Part shown: positions 1-7,534 of the stretch, piece after piece | How positions within the stretch are numbered: the stretch's first letter is position 1 | Layout of the letters: every line of letters starts with the position of its first letter | NCBI GenBank assembly: GCA_031426455.1 | Contig: JANPLI010000209.1 | Span: forward strand, 1-14,848 | Length of the DNA stretch: 14,848 nucleotides | Reading direction: 5' to 3' | Source of the DNA: JANNMJ01 sp031426455 | GTDB taxonomy: Bacteria; Bacteroidota; Bacteroidia; Cytophagales; Hymenobacteraceae | Translations under genes and position numbers: made by a program | Notes under the pieces: model-generated | What the model was told of the DNA's origin: nothing | Databases searched by the model: none | Seen by the model: only the letters and a program-made list of their open reading frames with translations

Positions 1-1966
1 AACCAAAAAAACGCTTCGGTTTGTGCAGCGCGTTGGTGTAAAGGCCGCCCGACATAATCGCGCCGCTGCTCGGCTGCACGGCGTTGTAGGCGCGGGCCAG
101 GCGCGTGATCGAGTCGAGCATAATCACCACATCGTGGCCGGCTTCCACCATCCGGCGGGCCTTGTCGATGGCCATTTGGGCAATCTTGACGTGCTTGTCG
201 GGTGTTTCGTCGAACGTGCTCGACAGCACTTCGGCGCGCACCGAACGCTGCATATCGGTGACTTCCTCCGGCCGCTCATCGATCAGCAGAATGATCAGGT
301 AAACTTCCGGGTGGTTTTCGGAAATGGCGTTCGCGATTTCCTGCAACAGCACCGTTTTGCCGGTTTTCGGCTGGGCCACGATCAGCCCGCGCTGGCCTTT
401 GCCGATGGGCGCGAACAAGTCGAGAATCCGGGTAGAAAGCTGCGACGACTTGGTGGTCAGCTTCAATCGTTCCTCGGCGAAAAGCGGCGTGAGGTGGTTG
501 AAGCCGATGCGGTCCTTGATCTGCTCCGGCGTGCGGCCGTTGATGCCATCCGCTTTCAGCAGGACGAAGTATTTCTCGGCTTCGCGCGGCGGCCGGATAT
601 CACCGCGCACGGTGTCGCCGGGCAGCAGCGCGTAACTCTTGATCTGGGCCGGCGAGACGTACACATCGTCCGGGGAGGCCATATAATTGTACGCCGACGA
701 GCGCAGAAAGCCGTGGCCATCCGGCATCAGTTCCAGCACGCCTTCGGCCTCGATCACGCCGTCGAACTCGCGGAAATTGTAGTTGTTAGCCGCCGGATTC
801 TGCGGATTGCGGCGCGGCGGCTGACCGTCGCGGTTGCCTACCGGCACTGGTTCGCGGTCCAGCGGTCGGTCCCGGTCACGAGGCTGATCGCGGTCGCGAG
901 GTTGGTCGCGGTCACGCGGGCGGTCCCGATCTCTCGGCTGATCCCGGTCGCGCGGCTGATCTCGGTCGCGCGGCTGATCCCGGTCGCGGGGCTGATCCCG
1001 GTCACGGGGCTGGTCGCGGTCGCGGGGTTGATCCCGGTCGCGGGGCTGATCCCGGTCGCGGGGCTGATCGCGGTCGCGGGGCTGATCGCGGTCACGGGGC
1101 TGATCGCGGTCGCGGGGTTGATCGCGGTCGCGGGGCTGATCCCGATCGCGGGGCTGATCGCGGTCGCGACGCGGCTCCTGTTCGGGGCGGGCTTCAGCGG
1201 CGGCCCGTTGTTCATCGCGGGGCGGACGGCCGTCCCGATTTTCCCGGCGCTGCTCATCGCGCGGCGGGCGGCCGTCCCGATTCTCGCGGTTCTCGCGGCT
1301 GCCTTCCGGGCGGGGCGGAATCGTGGCCTGAAGCTGGGCCAGGGCCTCGCGCGGGTCGCGGCGGGGACTTTCAACGGCGGGCGCGGCTGCTTCGCGGGGC
1401 AGCGCGGCATCACGTCGCTCGTCGCGCGGGGGATTTTCAACGCGAGGTTCGCGGCCATTGGCCGGCGCCGTATCAGCGTTGGCGGGGCGGCGGTCGGCGG
1501 GGACCTCACGGACCGGTAGCGGAGCGCGGCCCTCCGGGCGCGTCGCCACGGGTGCGGGGGTGGCGCCGGCCGGTGGAGGCACCGTGCCGTCGCGGCGCAT
1601 AATCACTTTCACGGGGCGCACCGGGCGGTCAGCAGCGGCGGGCGGCGGGGTAACAGGAATAGCTTCAGCAGCCGGCGCCGGAGCGGGAGCCGGCGTAACG
1701 GAGCGCCGGACCACGGGCGGTTGGGGAGCAGCCGCAGCCACCGGAGCGACCGGCGTTTCGGCCACCGGTTCGGCCTCCACTTTAGCCCGCCCGGAAGCCG
1801 GCTTGCGCGGCGGCAGTTGCTCGGTAGGCGTGAGCGACTGCTGGTCGAGAATCTTATAAATCAGGTCCTGCTTGCTGAACTTGCGGAAGTTCGTGACATT
1901 CAGGCTCTGGGCAATATCTTTTAAATCCACGAGCAAACGCTCTTTCAACTCATCAATCGTGTACAT
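1..1966 (-). CDS. rho: Transcription termination factor Rho (C-terminus cut by window edge)
   Basis: Rho is a hexameric RNA-dependent ATPase that ends transcription in the cytoplasm. The minus-strand frame opens at ATG 1966-1964 and runs through the left edge, giving 655 codons. Residues 1-46 (MYTIDELKERLLVDLKDIAQ...) match the helical Rho N-terminal domain. About residues 47-385 are low complexity, rich in Pro, Arg, Ala, Asp and Gln. An OB-fold RNA-binding domain follows (about 395-480, with EGVLELMPDGHGFLRS). The ATPase domain shows Walker A (PKTGKT, near 530), DERPEEVTDM, the Walker B region (VIMLDSITRLARAYN, near 615) and the secondary-site loop SGGLYTNALHKPKRFFG, where the window ends. 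By comparison with E. coli Rho (419 aa) about 120 residues are missing, so the full protein would be near 775 aa. The excess is nearly all in the disordered part. Rho lies divergent from serS; I see no convincing promoter box for it. Confidence 0.97.
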   Translation of the reverse strand, partial: MYTIDELKERLLVDLKDIAQSLNVTNFRKFSKQDLIYKILDQQSLTPTEQLPPRKPASGRAKVEAEPVAETPVAPVAAAAPQPPVVRRSVTPAPAPAPAAEAIPVTPPPAAADRPVRPVKVIMRRDGTVPPPAGATPAPVATRPEGRAPLPVREVPADRRPANADTAPANGREPRVENPPRDERRDAALPREAAAPAVESPRRDPREALAQLQATIPPRPEGSRENRENRDGRPPRDEQRRENRDGRPPRDEQRAAAEARPEQEPRRDRDQPRDRDQPRDRDQPRDRDQPRDRDQPRDRDQPRDRDQPRDRDQPRDRDQPRDRDQPRDRDQPRDRDQPRDRDQPRDRDRPRDRDQPRDRDQPRDRDRPLDREPVPVGNRDGQPPRRNPQNPAANNYNFREFDGVIEAEGVLELMPDGHGFLRSSAYNYMASPDDVYVSPAQIKSYALLPGDTVRGDIRPPREAEKYFVLLKADGINGRTPEQIKDRIGFNHLTPLFAEERLKLTTKSSQLSTRILDLFAPIGKGQRGLIVAQPKTGKTVLLQEIANAISENHPEVYLIILLIDERPEEVTDMQRSVRAEVLSSTFDETPDKHVKIAQMAIDKARRMVEAGHDVVIMLDSITRLARAYNAVQPSSGAIMSGGLYTNALHKPKRFFG
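857..1174 (-). repeat. 18-bp tandem repeat in rho encoding PRDRDQ hexapeptides
   Basis: About 17 copies of an 18-bp unit lie in frame inside rho. Read on the minus strand each encodes PRDRDQ or a close variant, roughly Rho residues 264-370. Copies differ mostly by silent or conservative changes (CGC/CGG/CGT/CGA for Arg), which suggests expansion by slippage or unequal exchange with selection on the protein. Two longer related units (ENRDGRPPRDEQR) stand just N-terminal, at about 1201-1310. The same bases read on the plus strand give a spurious VAGLIP-type repeat. Confidence 0.9.
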
Positions 1967-2500
1967 ATCCAGGAAAAGCGGGGCGGAATTCGGCGAACGA
2001 ATCGAAAACGGAGGAAACGGGGGGAATGGGAGGCAATGACGGCAGAAGCGCCACCGCCCAGGCGCCTGGCTTGCCGACAACAAAAGCAGCACCGCGCCGC
2101 AACATCAAACGAGAAAAACGGCCGACACCAGGGGCGAGCAACGTGCGAACGCAACCCACGCACCGACAGTGGGGCGGGCCATCAACCAACTACAACGGAA
2201 ACGGGCAGGGACGCAGGGGTTGGGGAAAGCAGCAGCGCCCCAGCGGGGCACCATGCGGGGCCAGCGGGCCGACCGGGGCCGGGTTGTCCGGCTGCTATTC
2301 GACGCAATAATACGGGTAGCGCCGCATTCGTGCCGCTCATACGGGTGATTGCCGTAAAAAAGTTGCCGCCCCGTGCGGGAGAGGCACCCCGCCCCTGCCC
2401 TATTTTTGCGCGCCGGGCGCCCCGTGCCGGTTTTTCTCTTTCGCTATTTCGTTGGCCGTGACGGCCCGGTCCGGCCCAATGCCCGGCCTTTTTCCTGCGT
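1967..2500. other. Divergent intergenic region between rho and serS
   Basis: This 534-bp stretch has no supported gene. Several short frames are open on both strands, but their predicted proteins are Arg/Pro/Gly-rich, overlap one another and resemble no family I know, as expected by chance in GC-rich DNA. It must hold the start signals for rho (minus) and serS (plus). The right end carries a Bacteroidota-type promoter box, listed separately. The long leader before rho could take part in its control, but I see no specific structure that proves this. Confidence 0.6.
2401..2408 (+). promoter_or_regulatory. Probable -7 promoter box of serS
   Basis: TATTTTTG fits the Bacteroidota sigma-factor -7 consensus TAnnTTTG exactly. 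It lies 92 bp before the serS ATG, which would leave a leader of roughly 85 nt. A clear TTTG at -33 is not visible at the usual spacing, so this rests on one box only. Confidence 0.5.
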
Positions 2501-3796
2501 ATGCTTCAACTGTCTTTACTGCGCGAGCAGCCCGATTTCGTCATTGCTGGTCTGACCCGCAAGTTCGTGGCCGAGCCGGCTGCGGCCGTAGCCGCCGTGC
2601 TGGCCTTCGACCAACGCCGCCGCACAACCCAAACGGCCCTCGACGATAATCTGGCCCGCGCCAACCAACTGGCCCGCGAGATCGGCGAGCTGATGAAATC
2701 GGCGGCCCGGGAAGGGCGCGCCGCCGAGGCCGAGGCACTCAAAGCCGAAACCGCCGCTCTCAAACAGCAGGCGCAGACGCTGAAGACCGAGCTGGAAACC
2801 GTAGAAACGGCCCTGCACGACGCCCTGGTGAAGCTGCCGAACCTGCCGCACGCCTCGGTGCCGACGGGCCGGACAGCCCAGGAAAACGAAACCGTGCGCG
2901 AAGGTGGCACGAAGCCGAACCTGCCGCCCACCGCCCAGCCGCACTGGGACCTCATCAAGCAATACGACATCATCGACTTCGAACTTGGCAACAAGATCAC
3001 CGGGGCGGGTTTTCCGGTCTATAAAGGCCAGGGCGCGCGGTTGCAGCGGGCACTGATCAACTTTTTCCTGGACCAGGCCCGCGATGCCGGCTACACCGAA
3101 ATGCAGCCGCCGGTGGTGGTGAACGCCGCCTCGGCCTACGCCACCGGCCAATTGCCCGACAAGGAGGGGCAGATGTACCACGACGCGCAGGACAATCTGT
3201 ACCTGATTCCGACCGCCGAGGTGCCGATCACGAACCTCTACCGCGACGAGATCATCGCGCCTGACCGCCTGCCGATTCGCAACGCCGGCTACACGCCCTG
3301 CTTCCGGCGTGAGGCCGGCTCGTGGGGCGCCGACGTGCGCGGCCTCAACCGCCTGCACCAGTTCGACAAGGTGGAAATTGTGCAGATTGCCGCCCCCCAG
3401 GATTCATACCGCCTGCTCGAAGAGATGGTGGCCCACGTGGAGGGGCTGTTGCAGCAACTGGAACTGCCGTACCGCGTGCTGCGCCTGTGCAGCGGCGATA
3501 TGAGCTTCGCTTCGGCCCTGACCTACGACCTCGAAGTGTGGTCGGCGGCCCAGGGCCGGTGGCTCGAAGTGTCGTCGGTCTCGAATTTCGAGACCTTTCA
3601 GGCCAACCGCCTCAAGCTCCGCACGAAGGGCGAGGGCGGCAAAACGCACCTGCTGCACACGCTCAACGGCTCGGCCCTGGCGCTGCCGCGCATCGTGGCC
3701 GCGCTGCTAGAAAACAACCAGGAAGAAGGCCGCATCCGCCTGCCGGAGGTGCTGCATTCGTACTGCGGGTTCGGAGCGATCAGCCGACAACAATAG
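2501..3796 (+). CDS. serS: Serine--tRNA ligase
   Basis: A class II aminoacyl-tRNA synthetase that charges tRNA-Ser (and tRNA-Sec where present) in the cytoplasm. At 431 aa the length is normal for bacterial SerRS. Residues about 38-108 form the long antiparallel coiled-coil arm that holds the tRNA-Ser variable arm, rich in Ala, Glu, Lys and Gln. The catalytic domain shows the serine-binding TAEVPITNLYRDE (238-250), motif 2 with CFRREAGSWG (267-276), SSVSNFETFQANR (358-370) and motif 3 LNGSALALPRIVAALLENNQ (388-407) with its invariant Arg397. The start at 2501 gives the usual MLQ/MLD-type N-terminus with LREQPDFV, as in other SerRS proteins. It stands alone, divergent from rho. Confidence 0.97.
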   Translation: MLQLSLLREQPDFVIAGLTRKFVAEPAAAVAAVLAFDQRRRTTQTALDDNLARANQLAREIGELMKSAAREGRAAEAEALKAETAALKQQAQTLKTELETVETALHDALVKLPNLPHASVPTGRTAQENETVREGGTKPNLPPTAQPHWDLIKQYDIIDFELGNKITGAGFPVYKGQGARLQRALINFFLDQARDAGYTEMQPPVVVNAASAYATGQLPDKEGQMYHDAQDNLYLIPTAEVPITNLYRDEIIAPDRLPIRNAGYTPCFRREAGSWGADVRGLNRLHQFDKVEIVQIAAPQDSYRLLEEMVAHVEGLLQQLELPYRVLRLCSGDMSFASALTYDLEVWSAAQGRWLEVSSVSNFETFQANRLKLRTKGEGGKTHLLHTLNGSALALPRIVAALLENNQEEGRIRLPEVLHSYCGFGAISRQQ

Positions 3797-3947
3797 CCAG
3801 ATAGCGCGGTGGCCGGCGAGTACTGAAACCCCCAAACCGCACCGGATACTGTTCGCGCGTACCCGGCCACCTCGGCGCTGGGTTACCTTCACCACAAGGG
3901 ACAGTATAGATTGACCAGGGATTCACTTCCTCCCTTGTCCTTTTTAT

Positions 3948-4631
3948 ATGCTCTCTTTTTTCTGTCTGACGCGCTCCGCGCTGGTTCTGCCCGCAATGCT
4001 GCTTTGCGGTTCACTGACGGCGCACGCGCAGGCTTCGGCCGTCAAAAATGTTTCCGTCCAGCGTGCGCCCGTGATGGTGACAAATTTCGGAGTGCAGGGC
4101 TACCGGGCCAATGGTACCTCCAAGGGCAGTTTCTGGGTGCCTGGCATCCGGGCCATCTTGGATGCCGGGTTGGCTATGAACGACGATCAAACCCCCGAAC
4201 AGGAGGCTGCCCGGCGCTGGTGGTACCACGGTGTGGGCGGGATAGCGGCCGGTTACGGGGGTTCTGGCAAGGTTTCTTACGATGCGTTCATCGCGGCGGG
4301 GGCTTCTTACTCGGTGGCGCCTTTGGTGACCGTGGCCGCCCTTTACGAGCCGCTCGGTTTTTGGGTCACCCCGATTCAGGGCATTGCCGGATCGGGGCTG
4401 GACCTGCGGATGCGGATATGGCGAGCACAGGTAGAATACGGCTGGCGGCGGCAGGGAATGATAACGGGCGTCCTGAACGGCGAAATCAGGCAGAAGCGTT
4501 ATACGGTCAGGTTATTCCCACGTGCCGGGATTATGCTGGCCGCCGAAATGTATCCGGCGCCGGTGATGTCGGAACAAGGTAATAAAGGCAAAGGCACCTG
4601 CACCAACTTCATCATCGGGGTGGGACTGTAA
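3948..4631 (+). CDS. Exported protein of unknown function
   Basis: I do not recognise this 227-residue protein. Residues 1-28 look like a Sec signal peptide with a hydrophobic core (ALVLPAMLLCGSL) and a likely cleavage after AHA or AHAQ. The mature part has alternating hydrophobic and aromatic stretches (KVSYDAFIAAGASYSV, VEYGWRRQG, YTVRLFPRAGIMLAAEM) and ends FIIGVGL. This resembles the strand pattern of a small outer-membrane or periplasmic beta protein, which is inference only. No T9SS tail is visible. A longer overlapping frame from 3911 has no signal peptide and a Gly/Arg-rich composition, so I take this frame instead. It lies 151 bp after serS and 103 bp before the next gene, so it is probably transcribed alone. 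Confidence 0.75.
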   Translation: MLSFFCLTRSALVLPAMLLCGSLTAHAQASAVKNVSVQRAPVMVTNFGVQGYRANGTSKGSFWVPGIRAILDAGLAMNDDQTPEQEAARRWWYHGVGGIAAGYGGSGKVSYDAFIAAGASYSVAPLVTVAALYEPLGFWVTPIQGIAGSGLDLRMRIWRAQVEYGWRRQGMITGVLNGEIRQKRYTVRLFPRAGIMLAAEMYPAPVMSEQGNKGKGTCTNFIIGVGL

Positions 4632-4671
4632 GAAGTCCGCCGCAAGCGGGCAAATTATAACTGTCTCTTTA

Positions 4672-4679
4672 AACCTTTG
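4672..4679 (+). promoter_or_regulatory. Possible -7 promoter box of the serine hydrolase gene
   Basis: AACCTTTG differs from TAnnTTTG only at the first base. It lies 55 bp before the ATG at 4735 in an AT-rich pocket (ATTATAACTGTCTCTTTAAA). No -33 TTTG is obvious, so the assignment is weak. Confidence 0.3.
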
Positions 4680-4734
4680 TGCCCCGGTCGCTTCCCAGGG
4701 GTCGGGCTGCTTTTTTCCGAACCCGTCACCGCCA

Positions 4735-6075
4735 ATGCGTACTCTTACCCTTCTCTTGCTGGCAGCCGGATGGTTGCTGCCGCCGCCCACTGCCCGTGCC
4801 CAGCAGCTTTACTTCCCGCCGCGCGCCTTTACGCAGCCCTGGGCTACGGTGGCGCCGGCGCAGCTTGGCTGGAATCAGGCGGCCCTCGATTCGGTGCTGG
4901 CTTACGTAGGCCAGACCAACGGCCGGGCGTTTCTGATTCTCCAGGACGGGCGCCTGGCCGTGGAGCAGTACTACGGCACCTTCAGCCGCGACTCGATCCA
5001 CGCCTGGAATTCGGCAGGCAAAACGCTGGCCGCTACCCTGGTGGGCATTGCGCAGCAGGAAGGGCGCCTGCAACTCTCCGACAGTACCTCGCGCTTTCTG
5101 GGGCGCGGCTGGACCAGCCTGCCGCCCGCGCAGGAGCGGCTCCTTACGATCCGGCATCAGCTCACGATGACCACCGGCCTGAACGACAACCTGACCGTGA
5201 ATGGCCAGCCCGTTTCCGACAACTGCACCACCCCCGCCTGCCTGCAATACCTCGCCCCGCCGGGCACCCGCTGGGCCTACCACAACGCGCCCTACCGGCT
5301 GGTGCAGGACGTGATAGCCGCCGCCACCGGCGGCACGATGCAGCAGTACACGGTCAGTAAACTTTTCCCCACCGCTGGCATCAGCGGCGCCTGGTATAAC
5401 TACATTTTCTACAGCCGCGCCCGCGATATGGCCCGCTTCGGCCTGCTGCTGCTGAACCGGGGTACCTGGGCCACAACGCCGGTGCTGACCGACACGGCTT
5501 ATTTCCGGGCGATGACCACCCGTTCGCAGCCGCTGAACCACGCCTACGGCTACCTGACCTGGCTCAATGGCCAGGATTCGTATATGATACCCCAGGTGCG
5601 GCTGACCTTTCCCGGCGCGCTGGTACCTGCCGCCCCCGCCGACCTGTACGCCGCCCTCGGCAAGGATGACCAGAAAATTTACGTCGTGCCGAGCCGGGGT
5701 CTGGTGGTGGTGCGCACCGGCGACGCCGCCACGGGCAGCTTACTGGGGCCTTCTTCCTTCGATAACGCCCTCTGGACGCGGCTGATGCGGGTATTCGCCG
5801 CGCCCACGGGGCTGCCCGATGCCCAGCCAGACGCGCGCCCGGCGTTCACGCTGTACCCGAATCCAGCGGCGGGCACCGTCCGGGTGACGCTGCCGGCGGG
5901 GGTAGCCGATGCCCGCTACACTCTGTTCGATGCCGTGGGCGGCGTCGTGGGCAACGGCGTGGTGCTGCCGGACGGCAATGTTCCGCTGACGGGAGTGACG
6001 AAGGGCCTTTACCTGCTCCGGCTCCGGCAAGCCGACGGCACCCCGCTCGGCGCGCAACGGCTGGTGGTGGAATAA
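4735..6075 (+). CDS. Exported serine hydrolase (beta-lactamase/class C PBP type) with T9SS tail
   Basis: A 446-residue member of the beta-lactamase-related family, which covers class C enzymes, D,D-peptidases and esterases. Residues 1-23 form a signal peptide (core LTLLLLAAGWLL, cleavage near ARA/Q). The catalytic SxxK is S93-A-G-K96, and a Y-x-N motif is Y182-H-N184. The third motif region reads ALGKDDQKIYVVP (307-319), where classical enzymes have K/H-T/S-G. VVVRTGD (324-330) is typical of Bacteroidota members of this family. Residues 371-446 (FTLYPNP ... GLYLLRL ... QRLVVE) form a type A T9SS C-terminal sorting domain, so the enzyme should be secreted or anchored on the cell surface. Substrate cannot be told from sequence. 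Cell-wall peptides, D-amino-acid peptides or esters are all possible, and antibiotic resistance is not implied. Confidence 0.88.
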   Translation: MRTLTLLLLAAGWLLPPPTARAQQLYFPPRAFTQPWATVAPAQLGWNQAALDSVLAYVGQTNGRAFLILQDGRLAVEQYYGTFSRDSIHAWNSAGKTLAATLVGIAQQEGRLQLSDSTSRFLGRGWTSLPPAQERLLTIRHQLTMTTGLNDNLTVNGQPVSDNCTTPACLQYLAPPGTRWAYHNAPYRLVQDVIAAATGGTMQQYTVSKLFPTAGISGAWYNYIFYSRARDMARFGLLLLNRGTWATTPVLTDTAYFRAMTTRSQPLNHAYGYLTWLNGQDSYMIPQVRLTFPGALVPAAPADLYAALGKDDQKIYVVPSRGLVVVRTGDAATGSLLGPSSFDNALWTRLMRVFAAPTGLPDAQPDARPAFTLYPNPAAGTVRVTLPAGVADARYTLFDAVGGVVGNGVVLPDGNVPLTGVTKGLYLLRLRQADGTPLGAQRLVVE

Positions 6076-6102
6076 GCCCCGGCCAGCGGTTTCTTTGTGG
6101 CT

Positions 6103-6687
6103 ATGAAACCCTCCTCACTTCTGCTCACCCTCGGCGCTGCGGCGCTGCTGCTGGCCACTACTCCCTCCGTCAGCGCCCAGACTTCGCCCCCGGCGAAGAA
6201 AAAAACGACCGCCAAAGCCGGTTCGCGCAAGAAGAAATCGACGGCCAAGGGTTCGACCAAGACTAAAACCAAAGCCACGACCACGGCTAGCACCAAACCG
6301 ACGCCCGCGCCCGCACCACCGCCACCGCCCGCCCCCGTCGTGGTAGCGCCGGAACCGGCGCCGGTGCAGGAGGAAGTAGCCCCGGCTGCCCCCGGCGTGG
6401 GCGCCGTGCTGCTGAACGCGCTGATCGGGCAACTCACCAGCTACGCTTCCGAAAAGCTCCAGCTCCAGAAACGGATGCAGTCCGGCGATGCGTCGGCGGC
6501 GTCCGGACTGGCTTCGCTCACGGGCAAAGTGGCGGCGGTGCAGTCGCAACTGACGGCCCCCACGGTGCAGGCATCAATGACGCCGGAACAAACCGCCCGC
6601 TACAACGCCGCCACCACCATCCTCACGGCCGGGCAGCCCGCCCCCGCCCCCACGCCGGGGCTACCGACGATCAAGTTCGGGAAATAA
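6103..6687 (+). CDS. Exported Lys/Pro/Ala-rich protein of unknown function
   Basis: A 194-residue protein starting MKPSSLLLTLGAAALLLATT with a signal peptide ending near VSA/Q (residue 25). A GTG two codons upstream (6097) is possible but gives no better start. The mature part has three zones: a basic Lys/Thr/Ser/Ala stretch (about 27-66, with KKKTTAK and RKKKSTAK), a Pro/Ala-rich linker (67-102), and a C-terminal half with a predicted helical segment (VLLNALIGQLTSYASEKLQLQKRM) and MTPEQTARYNAATTIL. It could bind an acidic surface polymer or span the periplasm, but this is a guess. It begins 27 bp after the serine hydrolase stop, so the two may be cotranscribed. TTTCTTTG at 6090-6097 resembles a -7 box but lies almost on the start codon. 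Confidence 0.75.
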   Translation: MKPSSLLLTLGAAALLLATTPSVSAQTSPPAKKKTTAKAGSRKKKSTAKGSTKTKTKATTTASTKPTPAPAPPPPPAPVVVAPEPAPVQEEVAPAAPGVGAVLLNALIGQLTSYASEKLQLQKRMQSGDASAASGLASLTGKVAAVQSQLTAPTVQASMTPEQTARYNAATTILTAGQPAPAPTPGLPTIKFGK

Positions 6688-6702
6688 AGGTGGGGGGAAG
6701 GG

Positions 6703-6772
6703 TTTAGGGTTTAGGGTTTAGGGGTTAGGATTTAGGGTTGGGGGATTAGGGTTTGGGTGTTGGGTGTTGGGT
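6703..6772 (+). repeat. Ten in-phase heptads of TTTAGGG type
   Basis: From 6703 to 6772 the sequence reads as ten consecutive 7-bp units without a gap: TTTAGGG three times, then GTTAGGA, TTTAGGG, TTGGGGG, ATTAGGG, TTTGGGT, GTTGGGT, GTTGGGT. The unit equals the plant telomere repeat, but here it is an intergenic bacterial heptad array lying 15 bp after the stop at 6687. The G-rich strand could form a quadruplex. Units drift to the right, as in an ageing slippage array. Confidence 0.9.
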
Positions 6773-6786
6773 CGTGCTACTCGTCG

Positions 6787-6918
6787 TCACTCAGTCCCAC
6801 TCAGTCACTCAGTCCCACTCAGTCACTCAGTCCCACTCAGTCACTCAGTCACTCAGTCACTCAGTCCCACTCAGTCACTCAGTCCCACTCAGTCACTCAG
6901 TCCCACTCAGTCACTCAG
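6787..6918 (+). repeat. Tandem array of TCACTCAG and TCCCACTCAG units before pyrR
   Basis: Fifteen units run without a gap: nine octamers TCACTCAG and six decamers TCCCACTCAG. They mostly alternate, with three octamers in a row in the middle (6841-6864). The decamer is the octamer with CC inserted, so an 18-bp composite unit has been amplified. The array ends 10 bp before the pyrR ATG and so forms most of its leader. Inverted copies of the octamer follow pyrR. It contains no stop in any plus-strand frame, which explains the spurious long frames with SHSVTQ-like repeats. Confidence 0.95.
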
Positions 6919-6928
6919 TTCTTCTCAA

Positions 6929-7492
6929 ATGGCTGTTTCTCCTGAACGTTTGCTGGTTGGTTCCGAGCTGCTGGCGTTGCAGCTTCGGCGGCTGGCGTAT
7001 CAGGTGCTGGAACGGGCCGATGCGGCGGCGGAGGCCGTGCCGCCCGTGCTGCTGGGCCTGCAACGTGGCGGGGCGCCGGTGGCCGAACGCCTGCACGAAC
7101 TGCTGACCGAAATCACGGGGCAGCCCGTGCGCCTGGGCTTGCTGGACGCTACCTTCCACCGCGACGACTTCCGCCGACGCCCCGCGCGCCCCGGCGGCGG
7201 TCTGCCCCCGGGCAACACCACGCGCCTCGACTTTGCTCTCGAAGGGCAGCGCGTGGTGCTGGTGGATGATGTGCTGTTCACGGGCCGCACCGTGCGCGCC
7301 GCCCTCGACGCGCTGCTGACCTATGGCCGGCCCGCGTCCGTGGAGCTGCTCGTGCTCGTGGACCGGCGCCATCGCCGCGACCTGCCCATCGAAGCCAGCT
7401 ACGTGGGCCTGCCCGTGGACTCGCTGCCAACGGAACGCGTGGAAGTCCGCTGGGAAGGCAATGCGGGCAGCGTGTGGCTATTGGGCGACTGA
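6929..7492 (+). CDS. pyrR: Bifunctional pyrimidine regulator/uracil phosphoribosyltransferase PyrR
   Basis: A 187-residue protein of the PyrR family, which in other bacteria binds pyr mRNA in response to UMP and can also convert uracil and PRPP to UMP. The PRPP-binding loop VVLVDDVLFTGRTVRAALDAL (109-129) is the family signature. LLGLQRGGAPVAERL (41-55), LGLLDATFHRDD (69-80) and the C-terminal VELLVLVDRRHRRDLPIEASYVG (138-160) also fit. I choose ATG 6929 because everything upstream in frame is translated tandem repeat, and 187 aa is close to the usual 175-185. pyrB follows 109 bp downstream. No PyrR-binding anti-antiterminator or attenuator is apparent in its repeat-filled leader. The last codon and the stop are part of a downstream repeat. 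Confidence 0.93.
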   Translation: MAVSPERLLVGSELLALQLRRLAYQVLERADAAAEAVPPVLLGLQRGGAPVAERLHELLTEITGQPVRLGLLDATFHRDDFRRRPARPGGGLPPGNTTRLDFALEGQRVVLVDDVLFTGRTVRAALDALLTYGRPASVELLVLVDRRHRRDLPIEASYVGLPVDSLPTERVEVRWEGNAGSVWLLGD

Positions 7493-7523
7493 GTGGCTGA
7501 ATGACTGAGTGACTGAGTGACTG
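7487..7523 (+). repeat. Inverted octamer array overlapping the end of pyrR
   Basis: Units GACTGAGT, GGCTGAAT, GACTGAGT, GACTGAGT and a partial GACTG run in phase from 7487. They are the reverse complement of the TCACTCAG units before pyrR. Positions 7502-7523 pair perfectly, base for base over 22 bp, with 6838-6859. The first unit supplies the final Asp codon and the TGA stop of pyrR. Confidence 0.92.
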
Positions 7524-7534
7524 TCTTACGATAC

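Noticed and set aside
838..1509. Minus-strand frame of 223 codons with ISPATA-like repeats
   Set aside because: It is an alternate-frame reading of the rho repeat region; the true frame continues into the OB-fold and ATPase domains.
23..1519. Long plus-strand frame of 498 codons with VAGLIP-like repeats
   Set aside because: It is the reverse-strand shadow of rho. The minus strand encodes recognisable Rho domains, and the plus-strand repeat is simply the complement of the PRDRDQ codons.
3808..3871. 9-bp inverted repeat GGTGGCCGG/CCGGCCACC after serS as a terminator
   Set aside because: The loop is 46 bases and no U tract follows, so a terminator is not supported; it may be chance in GC-rich DNA.
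6787..6918. CRISPR array
   Set aside because: Units are 8-10 bp with no unique spacers and no cas genes, so this is a simple tandem repeat.
6764..6928. N-terminal SHSVTQ-repeat extension of PyrR
   Set aside because: The upstream in-frame codons are only translated tandem repeat from a GTG; starting at ATG 6929 gives the normal PyrR length and N-terminus.
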